DNA of 64,000 nucleotides from Blautia sp. SC05B48 (GCF_005848555.1 NZ_CP040518.1:1797001-1861000), one strand, 5' to 3'; counted from the first letter of the stretch, positions 26,379-36,941 are shown. Made by a program: numbers and translations. Notes: generated by a model not told the origin, from the sequence alone.

Positions 26379-27779
26379 ATGGATGAGGAAAAAGAAAAAA
26401 TGAAAACAGGCAAAAAGTTGGTCATTGCACTGATCATGGTCCTGCTGATCCTTACAGCAGGGGCTTATGGATATGGTGTACACTATTTTACAGATCATTT
26501 TCTGCCGGGATCTCAGGTGAATGGTTTTAACTGCTCTTATAAAACTGCGGATGAAACAGAAAAGCTTCTTGCAAAGGAAGTGCAGGCATATGTCCTTACC
26601 GTTGAGACAAGAAACAACGGAAAAGAGAGCATTACCGCAAAAGAAGCCAGCCTGGTCTACAAGCCGGATGGCGGAGCCAAAAAGCTGATCAGGAAACAGG
26701 ACCGGTACAAATGGTTCCTTGCTTTTAATCAGAAGAAAAAATATACACTGGCAGCGGATACTGCTTATGAAGATCAGAACAAGCTGACAGAGGCTGTGAA
26801 GAACCTGAAATGCATGCAGAAGGACAATATGGAAAAGCCTGAAGACGCATGCATTAAGGATAATGGCGAAACCTACGAGATCCAGCCGGAAAAAGAAGGA
26901 ACGACCCTGGATACAAAAAAGGTTCAGAAGGTGATCCGTGCAGCTGTTTCCGCAGGAGACAAAAAAGTCAGTCTGGAAAAGAAAAACTGCTACAAAAAAC
27001 CATCGATATATAAAGACGATGAAGCTCTGAAAAAAGACTGTGACCAGATGAACAAGCTTACCAGCTGCGTGATCACCTATGATTTTTCGGACCGGTCTGA
27101 ACAGCTTGATCGAAATACCATCAAAGACTGGCTGGTCAGGGACGCAAACGGAGATTATATAGTAAACAAAGACCAGGTTGCAGCTTATGTGAACAGCCTG
27201 GGATATAAATATGATACCTTTGGCTGCACGAGGACATTTACCACCTACGATGGCCGCCAGAAAACCATCAAGGGCGGTGATTACGGATGGGCTATCGATC
27301 AGACCACAGAGACTGAATGGCTTTATAATGCCATTCTTGCAGGAACCACAGAAGTGAGACAGCCGGCTTATGCTTACAGTGGACTTTGCAGAGATACCAA
27401 TGATATCGGAAATACATATGTAGAGATTGACCTGACCAACCAGAGAATGGTATTCTATAAAGACGGACAGCTTCTGGTAGATACACCGGTAGTTACCGGC
27501 TGTGTCCGAAAGGGCCATTCCACACCAACCGGATGCTTTGCACTGGATGCCATGCGTTCACCGGCAGTTTTGAAGGGACCTGGATATGCATCACCGGTTA
27601 CATACTGGATGCCGTTTTCCGGAGGAGTCGGAATCCATGACGCAAGCTGGCGTTCACAGTATGGTGGGCAGATCTATATCACAAATGGTTCTCATGGCTG
27701 TGTAAACACCCCGAAGGATAAGGCGGCAATCATTTATAATAATATTAGTGTAGGAGTACCGATCGTAGTTTATGAATAA
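26379..27779 (+). CDS. L,D-transpeptidase with peptidoglycan-binding domain
   Basis: 466 residues. One membrane helix (about 10-32), then a YoaR/VanW-associated putative peptidoglycan-binding domain (PG_binding_4, about 60-315) and a YkuD catalytic domain (about 345-466). The active-site motif is GSHGCVNTP with the catalytic Cys; the companion His is in GVGIHDASW. It makes 3-3 cross-links or attaches proteins in the wall, acting outside the membrane. The cluster continues with ddl and murF, both on the D-Ala-D-Ala branch. Confidence 0.93.
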   Translation: MDEEKEKMKTGKKLVIALIMVLLILTAGAYGYGVHYFTDHFLPGSQVNGFNCSYKTADETEKLLAKEVQAYVLTVETRNNGKESITAKEASLVYKPDGGAKKLIRKQDRYKWFLAFNQKKKYTLAADTAYEDQNKLTEAVKNLKCMQKDNMEKPEDACIKDNGETYEIQPEKEGTTLDTKKVQKVIRAAVSAGDKKVSLEKKNCYKKPSIYKDDEALKKDCDQMNKLTSCVITYDFSDRSEQLDRNTIKDWLVRDANGDYIVNKDQVAAYVNSLGYKYDTFGCTRTFTTYDGRQKTIKGGDYGWAIDQTTETEWLYNAILAGTTEVRQPAYAYSGLCRDTNDIGNTYVEIDLTNQRMVFYKDGQLLVDTPVVTGCVRKGHSTPTGCFALDAMRSPAVLKGPGYASPVTYWMPFSGGVGIHDASWRSQYGGQIYITNGSHGCVNTPKDKAAIIYNNISVGVPIVVYE

Positions 27780-27846
27780 GAGATTAAAAGAAATATTAAA
27801 AGAATACGAAGAAAGAAAACACAAGATCATCAAGGGAGATGAAAGT

Positions 27847-28887
27847 ATGAATATCGTTGTATTGGCAGGCGGAACCAGTACAGAAAGAGAGATTTCCATC
27901 GTAACAGGAACAGGTGTCTGCAAGGCACTTCGTAAAAAAGGCCATAATGCCATTCTTGTAGATATTTTCTGCGGACTGGAGCCGGTGGACTGGGATGAGC
28001 CCTTTGGAGATAAAGATTATGAGGTAGATTCTGCGGCAGAGTATATGAGAAGCTTCGATGATGATATCGAAGAGATCAAACGCACAAGAAGAAGCTTTTT
28101 CGGACCGAATGTACTGGAATTGTGTCAGGCAGCAGACATTGTATTTATGGGACTTCACGGTTCCAACGGAGAGGATGGAAAGGTTCAGGCAACCTTCGAT
28201 CTTCTGGGAATCCGTTACACAGGAACCGGATATTTAAGCAGTGCCCTTGCTATGGATAAGGGTCTCACTAAGAAGATCTTTCTCATGGATCAGGTACCGA
28301 CACCGAAGGGCGTTTCCATGCTGAAAGAAAACTGTACAAGAAACATCCATGATCTTGGTATGGAATTTCCTGTTGTTGTAAAAACATGCTGCGGTGGTTC
28401 AAGCGTAGGTGTTTATATTGTAAACAATCAGAAAGAATATGAGGATGCCATTGATGGTGCTTATTCTTATGAAGATGAGGTAGTTGTTGAAGAGTATATC
28501 AGGGGCCGTGAGTTTTCCGTTGCAGTTGTAGACGGAAAGGCTTATCCGATCATCGAGATCGCACCGAAGCAGGGCTTTTATGATTATAAGAACAAATATC
28601 AGGCAGGATCCACAGTAGAAACCTGTCCGGCTGAGATCTCACCGGAACTGACTGAGAAAATGCAGCATTATGCGGAAGCTGGCGCAAAGGCTCTCTGCAT
28701 TGAAGGCTATGCACGTTTTGACTTCATGATGAAAGAAAACGGTGATATGTACTGCCTGGAGGCAAACACACTTCCGGGAATGACACCCACCAGTCTGATC
28801 CCGCAGGAAGCAAAGGTCCTGGGAATCGACTATCCGGATCTCTGTGAAGAACTGATTCGCATTTCTTTTAAGAAATACAGAAAATAA
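27847..28887 (+). CDS. ddl: D-alanine--D-alanine ligase
   Basis: 346 residues from the ATG at 27847 with AAGGGAG upstream; a start at 27772 is possible but lacks a well-spaced site. ATP-grasp ligase: N-terminal VVLAGGTSTEREIS, then GLHGSNGEDG, the ATP loop region VVKTCCGGSSVGVY, EEYIRGREFSVAV, and the metal-binding LEANTLPGMTPTS. It joins two D-alanines for peptidoglycan precursors. murF follows 64 bases later, and an L,D-transpeptidase precedes it. Confidence 0.93.
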   Translation: MNIVVLAGGTSTEREISIVTGTGVCKALRKKGHNAILVDIFCGLEPVDWDEPFGDKDYEVDSAAEYMRSFDDDIEEIKRTRRSFFGPNVLELCQAADIVFMGLHGSNGEDGKVQATFDLLGIRYTGTGYLSSALAMDKGLTKKIFLMDQVPTPKGVSMLKENCTRNIHDLGMEFPVVVKTCCGGSSVGVYIVNNQKEYEDAIDGAYSYEDEVVVEEYIRGREFSVAVVDGKAYPIIEIAPKQGFYDYKNKYQAGSTVETCPAEISPELTEKMQHYAEAGAKALCIEGYARFDFMMKENGDMYCLEANTLPGMTPTSLIPQEAKVLGIDYPDLCEELIRISFKKYRK

Positions 28888-28951
28888 AATATCTGACCGT
28901 AACTCCTCCTGTTGTCAGGAGGAGTTTCTGGCAAAAGAAAGGATTTTATTC

Positions 28952-30340
28952 ATGAAAAATCTTACATTGGAAAATATCACAAAAGTCTGCAATGGTATTT
29001 ACCACGGCCCGCAGGAAAAACTTCAGGAGGAAGTGACTGCGATCACAACTGACAGCCGTAAGGTGGAAAAAGGAGGTCTTTTTGTACCGGTAGTAGGAGA
29101 GCGTGTGGATGCTCACTGTTTTATCCCGCAGGTAATGGAAGCAGGTGCACTTGCAACCTTATCCGAGAGAACTCTTGAAGGAGCGGATCATCCGTATATC
29201 CAGGTAGGTTCCTCCCTTCAGGCAGTAAAAGACATTGCGGAGTTTTATCTGGAGCAGCTTGATATTCCTGTTGTGGGAATCACAGGAAGCGTTGGAAAGA
29301 CCAGCACAAAAGAGGTGATTGCCTCTGTGCTGAAGGAAAAATACCGTACACTGAAAACTCAGGGGAATTTCAACAATGAGCTGGGACTTCCACTGACAGT
29401 ATTCCGCCTTCGTGATGAAGATGAGATCGCAGTTCTGGAAATGGGGATCAGTGATTTCGGTGAGATGACCCGTCTTGCAAAGATCGCAAAACCGGACACC
29501 TGCGTGATCACAAACATCGGAACCTGTCATCTGGAAAACCTTGGGGACAGAGACGGCGTCCTGAAGGCAAAAACAGAGATTTTTCAGTATGTGAAGAAAA
29601 ATATCGTACTTAACGGTGATGATGATAAGCTCTCCACAGTAAAGGAATACAACGGTATGCAGCCGGTATTTTTCGGAAACGGAGAAAATGCTTCTGTTAC
29701 CTGTGAAAATGTGGAAAGCCGTGGCCTGAAGGGAATGAGCTGTGACATCTGTCTGAAGGGAAAAATGGCAGAGAACGGAGAACTCCAGACATTTCATGTA
29801 GATATTCCAATGCCGGGACGTCATATGGTATCCAATGCGCTGGCAGCAGCAGCTGTGGGCAGACTTTACGGACTGAATGCAGAGCAGATCAAAAATGGCA
29901 TCGAAAGCCTGGAACCGGTCAGCGGAAGATTCAATATGATCGAGACCGATAAATTCATGATCGTAGATGACTGCTACAACGCAAACCCCATGTCCATGAA
30001 GGCTTCCCTGGATGTTCTTCAGGACGGACTTGGAAGAAAGGTTGCCATCCTTGGCGATATGGGTGAGCTTGGAACTGATGAAGCTGCACTTCATGAAGGT
30101 GTAGGCGTTCATGCAGGTCAGTGCAGGATCGATGCATGCATCTGCGTAGGACCACTTGCAGCCCATATCGCGGAAAAAGCATCTCAGACCAATCCGGACC
30201 TGACAGTCATCCGGGAAAAAGATCTGGAAAGCCTTCTTAAGAACCTGAACACATATGTGAAACCTGGAGATACCATCCTCGTAAAGGCTTCTCACTTCAT
30301 GAAATTTGAAAATGTAGTCAAAGCACTGCAGGAAATGTAA
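28952..30340 (+). CDS. murF: UDP-N-acetylmuramoyl-tripeptide--D-alanyl-D-alanine ligase MurF
   Basis: 462 residues, normal length. The P-loop is GITGSVGKTSTKE, followed by the Mur ligase features FNNELGLPLT and EMGISDFGEM, and the C-terminal domain begins near the motif DDCYNANPMSM. It adds the D-Ala-D-Ala made by Ddl to the UDP-MurNAc-tripeptide in the cytoplasm. It sits directly after ddl, so the two steps are coexpressed. AAAGAAAGG precedes the ATG. Confidence 0.96.
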   Translation: MKNLTLENITKVCNGIYHGPQEKLQEEVTAITTDSRKVEKGGLFVPVVGERVDAHCFIPQVMEAGALATLSERTLEGADHPYIQVGSSLQAVKDIAEFYLEQLDIPVVGITGSVGKTSTKEVIASVLKEKYRTLKTQGNFNNELGLPLTVFRLRDEDEIAVLEMGISDFGEMTRLAKIAKPDTCVITNIGTCHLENLGDRDGVLKAKTEIFQYVKKNIVLNGDDDKLSTVKEYNGMQPVFFGNGENASVTCENVESRGLKGMSCDICLKGKMAENGELQTFHVDIPMPGRHMVSNALAAAAVGRLYGLNAEQIKNGIESLEPVSGRFNMIETDKFMIVDDCYNANPMSMKASLDVLQDGLGRKVAILGDMGELGTDEAALHEGVGVHAGQCRIDACICVGPLAAHIAEKASQTNPDLTVIREKDLESLLKNLNTYVKPGDTILVKASHFMKFENVVKALQEM

Positions 30341-30489
30341 AAAGACCGAAAACAGGGGCAGCATTTGACGAACGAAAATTCTTTCCAGTTAAGTTATATA
30401 GAAGTATAATATTCCTAAGGCGATGAGCAGTGCAGCTATAGAACAAAAGTACGCTCAGGTACTGTGCGGCAGTGAAAAAGGGAGGGCTT

Positions 30490-31089
30490 ATGCTGGAGAT
30501 GATCATGAAGCTGAACATCCCGCTTTACGTCATGACATCCATGGGATGTATCGGCGGTCTGGGGATGCTGGCAACAAACCTTACCTACCGAAGAATGATC
30601 CGAAATACGCAGCGATTACAGAATCTGAAAGAAAAATGGCTGAACCTGTGGAAGTCAAGGGACAGGCTCTGGCATCGGATGAACCGATTTGTGTGGTATC
30701 CGTCACTGTTTTGTACATTTCTTCTGGGACTGTCTGTTTTTCTCAACAGCAGACTGGGATACAGAGAAGGATTGCCTATGCTTTATCTCTATATAGGGGC
30801 AGCAGTGCCGGTAGTACTGCTTCTTCTTCGTCAGGCATTGGACTTTTCTTATAAGGAAGAGCTTGTGATGGCTTCTCTTGCAGATTATGTGGAACAGGTC
30901 CGTACCTGGGTAGAGGAAGTACCGGTCGCAGAAAAACCGGATCCTGTTTTGCAGGAAGAGATCGTAGATAAGATCACCAGAAGTATCCGTCAGACGGCTG
31001 CTACCGGAAGCCACTTCAGCAAGATGCTTTCTCCGGAGGAGGAAGAGATCATGCGGGAGATCATACGGGAATTTATGAATGCAGAGTAA
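30490..31089 (+). CDS. Membrane protein of unknown function
   Basis: 199 residues from the ATG at 30490 with GGGAGG upstream. Three hydrophobic segments are visible (about 10-30, 68-88 and 96-113), the first followed by a basic amphipathic stretch. The C-terminal ~80 residues are soluble, acidic and probably helical (LSPEEEEIMREIIREFMNAE). I do not recognise a family. It follows murF after a 149-base gap and may have its own promoter. Confidence 0.7.
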   Translation: MLEMIMKLNIPLYVMTSMGCIGGLGMLATNLTYRRMIRNTQRLQNLKEKWLNLWKSRDRLWHRMNRFVWYPSLFCTFLLGLSVFLNSRLGYREGLPMLYLYIGAAVPVVLLLLRQALDFSYKEELVMASLADYVEQVRTWVEEVPVAEKPDPVLQEEIVDKITRSIRQTAATGSHFSKMLSPEEEEIMREIIREFMNAE

Positions 31090-31199
31090 GAACAGAACCT
31101 GTTATATCTGAGAAAATACTGACATGCGCATAAGGATATTCCTGAATAAGGAGAGCGGATGCAGTGATTTCCAGAAATGCTGCAGATTAACCGAATCAG

Positions 31200-31279
31200 G
31201 TAAGTCCCCTGCCTCAATTGCGAAAAGCAATAAGCAGCGGAGGGCTTGAGGATATCCGCTTGACGAAATATATACTTAC
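31200..31279 (+). other. Possible small structured RNA
   Basis: Nested complementarity occurs in a gene-free stretch: GTAAGT (31200-31205) with ACTTAC (31274-31279), CCTCAA (31212-31217) with TTGAGG (31246-31251), and ATTGC (31217-31221) with GCAAT (31227-31231). The intrinsic terminator at 31285 follows directly. No known RNA family was recognised. Confidence 0.3.
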
Positions 31280-31284
31280 AAAAA

Positions 31285-31335
31285 AACTCTCCGGCAGATA
31301 CGATTCTTTGTATCCGCCGGAGAGTTCTTTTATGT
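31285..31335. terminator. Bidirectional terminator between convergent genes
   Basis: AACTCTCCGGC pairs with GCCGGAGAGTT (31316-31326), with A-run before and T-rich sequence after. It serves the plus-strand transcript and the minus-strand glutamate dehydrogenase gene. Confidence 0.85.
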
Positions 31336-31376
31336 ATGCAGTTGTGTAAGATAAGGAATTTATCAGCTATACCGCC

Positions 31377-32645
31377 TCAACCCATGGAGATCGGGCCGCC
31401 ACGGAGCTTGCCGGCTGTGGTGATCCTCTTGATCGCAACCATGTAAGCTGCCATACGGAGCGTTACATTTTTCTCCTGGCTGAGAGCATAAACTTCATTA
31501 AAGGCAGTAAGCATGATCTTCTGAAGCATCTTGTTAACTTCATCAAGATCCCATGTAAGGTTCTGGATGTTCTGTACCCACTCGAAGTAGGAAACAACAA
31601 CACCGCCTGCATTGGAAAGGATATCCGGGCATACGATGATTCCTCTGGAATTCAGGATCTCGTCAGCTTCAACAGAAGTCGGTCCGTTGGCAGCCTCGAT
31701 GATCAGTTTTGCCTGGATGCGTCCGGCGTTATCTTCTGTGATCTGATTCTCAAGGGCAGCCGGGATCAGAACATCACATTTGCAGGTGATAAGGCCGTCA
31801 TTTGTAACGTGGGAAACGCCCTCTGCCTCGTATTTATCAAGAGTATTTCCTTCGGAAATAAATTTGCGGATCGCAGGAATATCAAGTCCGTCCTCGCAGT
31901 AAAGACCACCGGTGTAATCACTGACAGCAACCACCTTCTGACCATTCTTATAAAAAATCTCAGCGGCAGTTCCGCCTACATTTCCCATACCCTGAACAGC
32001 GATAGCGGCGTGTGCAGGATCAACATGATTCTTTTCCATGCACTGATAAGCGATGATGGTAACTCCGCGTCCGGTAGCTTCTACACGGCCGACAGAACCG
32101 CCGATCTCGATCGGTTTACCGGTAACAACACCCGGAACAGTATGGCCTGTGAACATGCTGTAGGTATCCATGATCCATGCCATGACCTCACCATTTGTAT
32201 TAACATCCGGAGCTGGGATATCCTTATCCGGTCCGATGATCGGAAGGATACGAGTTGTATAACGACGAGTCAGACGGATCAGCTCAGCTCTGGAAAGCTT
32301 GGAGGGGTCAACCTTAATACCACCCTTGGCGCCGCCGTAAGGGATATTTACAACAGCACATTTAAAAGACATCCATGCTGCAAGTGCCTTTACCTCGTCC
32401 ATGTCGGAATTCTGATGGTAACGGATGCCGCCCTTGCACGGTCCACGTGCGCTGGAATGCTGAACACGGTATCCCTCGAATACTTTAATAGAACCGTCAT
32501 CCATACGGATTGGGATAGAAACCTTAAGCTCACGCTCCGGGTAGCAAAGTGTTGCGTAATCTTCATAACTGAGACCAAGTGCCTCTGCAGACTGCTTCAG
32601 GACAGAGAGCATATTGTCGTATGGATTATACTTTTTATCTGCCAT
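31377..32645 (-). CDS. gdhA: Glutamate dehydrogenase (Glu/Leu/Phe/Val family)
   Basis: 422 residues from the ATG at 32645, with AGGAG 8 bases upstream. The substrate and catalytic region GGIRYHQNSDMDEVKALAAWMSFKCA (Lys residues included), VVNIPYGGAKGG, and the dinucleotide fold AVQGMGNVGGTAAEIF are clear. It interconverts glutamate and 2-oxoglutarate plus ammonia; the length and NAD-type fold suggest a catabolic or NAD-linked enzyme, not proven. The upstream region is very AT-rich with a palindrome GAATAATATTATTC (32690-32703), a possible operator. A divergent RpiR regulator lies upstream. Confidence 0.93.
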   Translation of the reverse strand: MADKKYNPYDNMLSVLKQSAEALGLSYEDYATLCYPERELKVSIPIRMDDGSIKVFEGYRVQHSSARGPCKGGIRYHQNSDMDEVKALAAWMSFKCAVVNIPYGGAKGGIKVDPSKLSRAELIRLTRRYTTRILPIIGPDKDIPAPDVNTNGEVMAWIMDTYSMFTGHTVPGVVTGKPIEIGGSVGRVEATGRGVTIIAYQCMEKNHVDPAHAAIAVQGMGNVGGTAAEIFYKNGQKVVAVSDYTGGLYCEDGLDIPAIRKFISEGNTLDKYEAEGVSHVTNDGLITCKCDVLIPAALENQITEDNAGRIQAKLIIEAANGPTSVEADEILNSRGIIVCPDILSNAGGVVVSYFEWVQNIQNLTWDLDEVNKMLQKIMLTAFNEVYALSQEKNVTLRMAAYMVAIKRITTAGKLRGGPISMG

Positions 32646-32918
32646 TGTTACCACTCCTTTGAAAATAAATATTTTTAATTTTGGTATTAAGAATAATATT
32701 ATTCATCTGATGAACAGAGTATATCATAATGAATTTGAATAGTAAATAATTTTATTCATTAAAATATATATAAAAATATTTATATTCTTTTGGGCGTTTT
32801 TACATAACCATATGTTAAAATAAAAACAGTGCATAACAGAATAGAATGTGAACATTCGATTTACTGCTTTACGACAGATGTATCAAGTATAAAATCAGTA
32901 AGACCAGGAGGATATTTC

Positions 32919-33782
32919 ATGGAAAATCAGTTACAGAAGCTGATCATTTCAGCACAGCTGACACCAAAGGAAAAAGAAGTTGCAGACTATGTTCTTGAAA
33001 ATCTGCAGAAATGCTGTTTTATGACGTCAACAGAGCTGGCCGGGGTGCTGAATGTGAGCTATTCCTCCGTGATCCGGCTTACCAAGACACTGGGCTTTAC
33101 CGGGTATCCGGACTTTCAGAATTTTCTGAGGGAGAGCTATGCGGAACAGTCCAGGGATGTGGATGCCGGAATCCTCATTCCTGCGGAACGTATCGAGGCG
33201 ATCAAGAAAAAGGAGCACAAGGCAACGGTTCAGGATACGGTATGTGCCTATACTCTCAGCAATATCCAGAGTACCATCGCCGGCAATACCGAAGAACAGT
33301 ACCGTAAAGCCACCAGTATCCTCATCAACAGCGATGTGAAATATATTTTTTCCTCAAGAGGATCAACCTGTGTGGGAGAATTTTTGAATACGATCCTCAG
33401 ACAGACACTTCCTCATGTATATAATTACGGAAGTCATGGACAGAACATGTTTGATTTTGCCAGTGATCTGAAAAAAGGTGATGCTGCTGTTTTTATCACC
33501 TACTCCAGGTATTCCAGGCTGATGTATCTCACTGCTGAGATGGTACATAAGCAGGGGGCATCCATTATCCTTTTGACAGACAAGCCTACCTGTGAAACAG
33601 CCAAGTTTGCGGACGTGGTACTGACGGCCAGAGGCGACAGCAGTGAATTCTATAATTCCTATGTAGCAGGAATGTTTGCCGCAGAAATGCTCTGCGCTTA
33701 TATATGCAGAGAAACAAACTACTCCAATCAGGAGCTGCTGGAGCGCATTGATGAATATACCTCCCAGATTGGGAATTTTTAA
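32919..33782 (+). CDS. MurR/RpiR family transcriptional regulator
   Basis: 287 residues from the ATG at 32919 with AGGAGG upstream. An N-terminal HTH_6 domain (STELAGVLNVSYSSVIRLTKTLGFTGYPDF, about 30-62) is followed by a SIS sugar-phosphate binding domain (about 125-260; RGSTCVGEFLN, then AAVFITYSRYSRLMY). RpiR proteins sense phosphosugars. It is divergent from gdhA by 273 bases of AT-rich DNA, so it may control that gene (inference). Confidence 0.88.
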   Translation: MENQLQKLIISAQLTPKEKEVADYVLENLQKCCFMTSTELAGVLNVSYSSVIRLTKTLGFTGYPDFQNFLRESYAEQSRDVDAGILIPAERIEAIKKKEHKATVQDTVCAYTLSNIQSTIAGNTEEQYRKATSILINSDVKYIFSSRGSTCVGEFLNTILRQTLPHVYNYGSHGQNMFDFASDLKKGDAAVFITYSRYSRLMYLTAEMVHKQGASIILLTDKPTCETAKFADVVLTARGDSSEFYNSYVAGMFAAEMLCAYICRETNYSNQELLERIDEYTSQIGNF

Positions 33783-33789
33783 AAAAAGA

Positions 33790-33830
33790 GAACGCAGGAT
33801 AAGCATTCGTGGCTTTCCTGCGTCCTTTTA
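33790..33830 (+). terminator. Terminator after the RpiR gene
   Basis: AACGCAGGA with inner AAGC pairs with GCTT and TCCTGCGT, followed by CCTTTT. On the minus strand it also ends the small gene that starts at 34105. Confidence 0.7.
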
Positions 33831-33838
33831 CATGTTAC

Positions 33839-34105
33839 TCAGTCTTCCTCGATCACCTGGATCTCCAGGTAGTCGAATTCAATATGTTCAATGAAATTAT
33901 CCTGATAAAAACGGGCCTTATCATGCTTTTTGAAATCCCGCACCGTGGCATCCAGCCAGATAGGATTTCCCAGATCCATTTGATAGCAGATTTCCTCAAG
34001 TCCGTGAAAAATCTTGTGGGTTCTGGTATCATCGCTGTCATCACAGACAACGGTGTCCTGAAGCATGCGATTGTCTTTCCATATTTTTCCCCATAAACGA
34101 AACAT
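33839..34105 (-). CDS. Small conserved protein of unknown function
   Basis: 88 residues from the ATG at 34105, with GGAGG 8 bases upstream. The start is basic (MFRLWGKIWKDNRML) and the rest acidic and aromatic (VVCDDSDDTRTHKIFHGLEE, then FDYLEIQVIEED). I recall very similar small proteins in other Lachnospiraceae, which supports a real gene; none has a known function. It is transcribed towards the RpiR gene and away from the hydratase gene. Confidence 0.75.
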   Translation of the reverse strand: MFRLWGKIWKDNRMLQDTVVCDDSDDTRTHKIFHGLEEICYQMDLGNPIWLDATVRDFKKHDKARFYQDNFIEHIEFDYLEIQVIEED

Positions 34106-34332
34106 AAACAGTACCTCCGTATTGAAACTGCCACAGCCGGCAGAATATAAATATCCGTCCGATATGGTCTTCAGTATAGCGGATTTTGCAGGGAAAGTAA
34201 AGCACAGGGCAGCAACGCTTGTACGCAAAACAATGCACCAGGTATGCTCGCTTTTATTGACTAATGTGTAAAAATCCTCTATAATAAACGAAATTATGAA
34301 AAAAAGAATCATTACAGATTGGAGGAACCGAA

Positions 34333-36591
34333 ATGAAACTTTACGATACCGGCGTTTATCTTCAGAACGGACAGGAAATCATTCCCGAGAACCAGGCTGA
34401 TCTGCCTGTAGCGAAAGAAGAGGCTGCTAAGAATACCATCGCATATTCTATTCTTAAGGCTCACAATAAATCTGATAACATGGAGAAGCTTCAGATCAAA
34501 TTTGATAAACTGACTTCCCATGATATCACATTTGTAGGAATCATCCAGACTGCGAGAGCTTCAGGACTTGAGAAGTTCCCGGTACCATATGTACTGACCA
34601 ACTGTCATAACTCCCTCTGTGCAGTAGGCGGAACCATCAATGAAGATGACCACATGTTTGGTCTCACCTGTGCCAAAAAGTACGGCGGAGTTTATGTACC
34701 GCCTCATCAGGCAGTTATCCATCAGTTTGCAAGAGAAATGCTTGCAGGCGGCGGAAAGATGATCCTCGGCTCCGACAGTCATACAAGATACGGAGCACTT
34801 GGAACCATGGCTATGGGAGAAGGCGGACCGGAGCTTGTAAAACAGCTTCTCTGCCAGACATACGATATTAATATGCCAGGCGTAGTTGCTATTTATCTGA
34901 AAGGTGCTCCACGTCCGGGTGTAGGACCGCAGGATGTTGCGCTTGCCATCATCGGCGAGGTTTTTGCCAACGGCTATGTGAAGAATAAAGTTATGGAGTT
35001 CGTTGGACCTGGAGTTGCCAGCTTAAGCGCAGATTTCCGTATCGGTGTTGATGTTATGACAACAGAAACCACATGTCTTTCCTCCATCTGGCAGACAGAT
35101 GCGAAGATCGAGGAATTCTATGCGATCCACGGAAGACCGGAGGATTACAAAGAACTGAAACCGGGCAACGTTGCATACTATGATGGCTGTGTAGAGATCG
35201 ATCTCAGTGAGATCAAGCCAATGATCGCAATGCCGTTCCACCCGAGTAACACCTACACCATCGATGAGCTGAAGGCAAACCTTGACGATATCCTTGCAGA
35301 TGTGGAGAAGAGAGCACAGGTAAGCCTTGACGGAAAGATTCCGTTCACATTGAGAGATAAGGTAGTTGATGGCAAGCTTTATGTTGAGCAGGGAATCATT
35401 GCCGGCTGTGCAGGTGGCGGATTTGAGAATATCTGTGCAGCAGCAGATATCCTCAAGGGCAAAAATATCGGCCATGATGCCTTCACCTTAAGTGTATACC
35501 CGGCAAGTACTCCGATCTACATGGAGCTGGCTAAGAACGGTGTTCTTGCAGAACTGATCGGAACAGGTGCAGTTGTGAAAACTGCATTCTGCGGACCGTG
35601 CTTTGGCGCCGGAGATACACCTGCAAACAATGCATTCAGTATCCGTCATACAACCAGAAACTTCCCGAACCGTGAAGGCTCCAAGATCCAGAACGGTCAG
35701 ATTTCTTCTGTTGCACTTATGGATGCACGTTCCATTGCGGCTACAGCAGCAAACAAGGGATTCCTTACCTCAGCAGAGGAGTTTGGCGGAAGCTATTCCG
35801 AGCATAAATACTACTTCGATAAGTCTATCTACGATAACCGTGTATTTGACAGCAAGGGCGTGGCAGATTCAAGCGTAGAGATCCAGTTTGGACCGAATAT
35901 CAAAGATTGGCCGGAGATGGCTGCACTTGCAGACAACCTGATCCTGAAGGTTGTTTCTGAGATTCACGATCCAGTTACTACCACTGACGAGCTGATCCCG
36001 TCCGGTGAGACATCCTCCTACCGTTCCAACCCGCTTGGACTTGCAGAGTTTACATTGTCCAGAAAGGATCCGGCTTACGTTGGCCGTGCAAAAGAGATCC
36101 AGGCAGCACAGAAGGCAATCCAGGCAGGTAGCTGCCCGGCAGAGGCTGTTCCGGAACTGAAACCGGTTATTAAAACCATCAACAAGACTTATCCGGATGT
36201 AGATAAGACCAACCTTGGCGTAGGAAGTACCATCTTTGCAGTGAAACCGGGCGATGGCTCTGCCAGAGAGCAGGCTGCATCCTGTCAGAAGGTACTTGGC
36301 GGCTGGGCAAACATTGCCAATGAGTATGCAACCAAGAGGTATCGTTCCAATCTGATCAACTGGGGTATGCTTCCATTCCTGATCCCGTCCGGAGATCTTC
36401 CGTTCAAGAACGGTGATTATCTGTTCTTCCCGGGAATCCGCAAGGCGGTTGAGGAAAAAGCAGATGTGATCAAGGGCTATACCGTTGAAGGTGATTCTTT
36501 GAAGGAGTTCGAGGTAACTCTGGGTGAGCTGACAGACGATGAGAGAGAGATTATCCTTAAGGGTTGTCTGATCAATTATAATCGTAAATAG
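34333..36591 (+). CDS. Aconitase-superfamily hydratase (YbhJ-like)
   Basis: 752 residues, near the length of E. coli YbhJ (about 750) and shorter than AcnA. Aconitase landmarks are visible: [20 protein letters not shown], the cluster cysteines in AGCAGGG and CGPCFGAG, and the C-terminal swivel part with [26 protein letters not shown]. The [4Fe-4S] ligands are therefore present. It may act as aconitase or on a related hydroxyacid; no citrate synthase or isocitrate dehydrogenase gene adjoins it. GGAGG precedes the ATG, and a terminator follows at 36694. Confidence 0.88.
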   Translation: MKLYDTGVYLQNGQEIIPENQADLPVAKEEAAKNTIAYSILKAHNKSDNMEKLQIKFDKLTSHDITFVGIIQTARASGLEKFPVPYVLTNCHNSLCAVGGTINEDDHMFGLTCAKKYGGVYVPPHQAVIHQFAREMLAGGGKMILGSDSHTRYGALGTMAMGEGGPELVKQLLCQTYDINMPGVVAIYLKGAPRPGVGPQDVALAIIGEVFANGYVKNKVMEFVGPGVASLSADFRIGVDVMTTETTCLSSIWQTDAKIEEFYAIHGRPEDYKELKPGNVAYYDGCVEIDLSEIKPMIAMPFHPSNTYTIDELKANLDDILADVEKRAQVSLDGKIPFTLRDKVVDGKLYVEQGIIAGCAGGGFENICAAADILKGKNIGHDAFTLSVYPASTPIYMELAKNGVLAELIGTGAVVKTAFCGPCFGAGDTPANNAFSIRHTTRNFPNREGSKIQNGQISSVALMDARSIAATAANKGFLTSAEEFGGSYSEHKYYFDKSIYDNRVFDSKGVADSSVEIQFGPNIKDWPEMAALADNLILKVVSEIHDPVTTTDELIPSGETSSYRSNPLGLAEFTLSRKDPAYVGRAKEIQAAQKAIQAGSCPAEAVPELKPVIKTINKTYPDVDKTNLGVGSTIFAVKPGDGSAREQAASCQKVLGGWANIANEYATKRYRSNLINWGMLPFLIPSGDLPFKNGDYLFFPGIRKAVEEKADVIKGYTVEGDSLKEFEVTLGELTDDEREIILKGCLINYNRK

Positions 36592-36693
36592 ATGCAGGGA
36601 TTGAACATATGCAGAGCGTGAAGGCGTTGGAGCTGTGTTCATGAATATGCTGCAGAGAGGAATATAGTAATTTAAGAATTTCCGTATTGTTTT

Positions 36694-36738
36694 GCAGACT
36701 GGTGACCATTTTGATCAAGGTTGCCGGTCTGCTTTTTT
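36694..36738 (+). terminator. Terminator after the hydratase gene
   Basis: GCAGACTGG (36694-36702) pairs with CCGGTCTGC (36724-36732), with six T after it. Confidence 0.85.
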
Positions 36739-36863
36739 ACTTTTAGAGGTGTGGTTGTGGGAAGTTTTTAGGGTTGTGGATACTTATGACGATGCGGACA
36801 CCTCACGCTGACATTCCCAGAGACAAATTCCAGCCTCGGTAAAAATATCAAGAAAAGCTCAAC

Positions 36864-36932
36864 AAATGATGACCGTCTCAACACTCTTCGTTATTCAATT
36901 TTTCTTCTTCTTCGTTCTTTCGAATAAAGTTT
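36864..36932 (+). repeat. Left arm of a 69-bp inverted repeat
   Basis: Reads inward from AAATGATGACCGTCTCAAC to CGAATAAAGTTT. Its reverse complement occurs at 38365-38433 with a single mismatch (T/C within the CTTCTTCTTC run). Confidence 0.9.
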
Positions 36933-36941
36933 ATCTCAATC

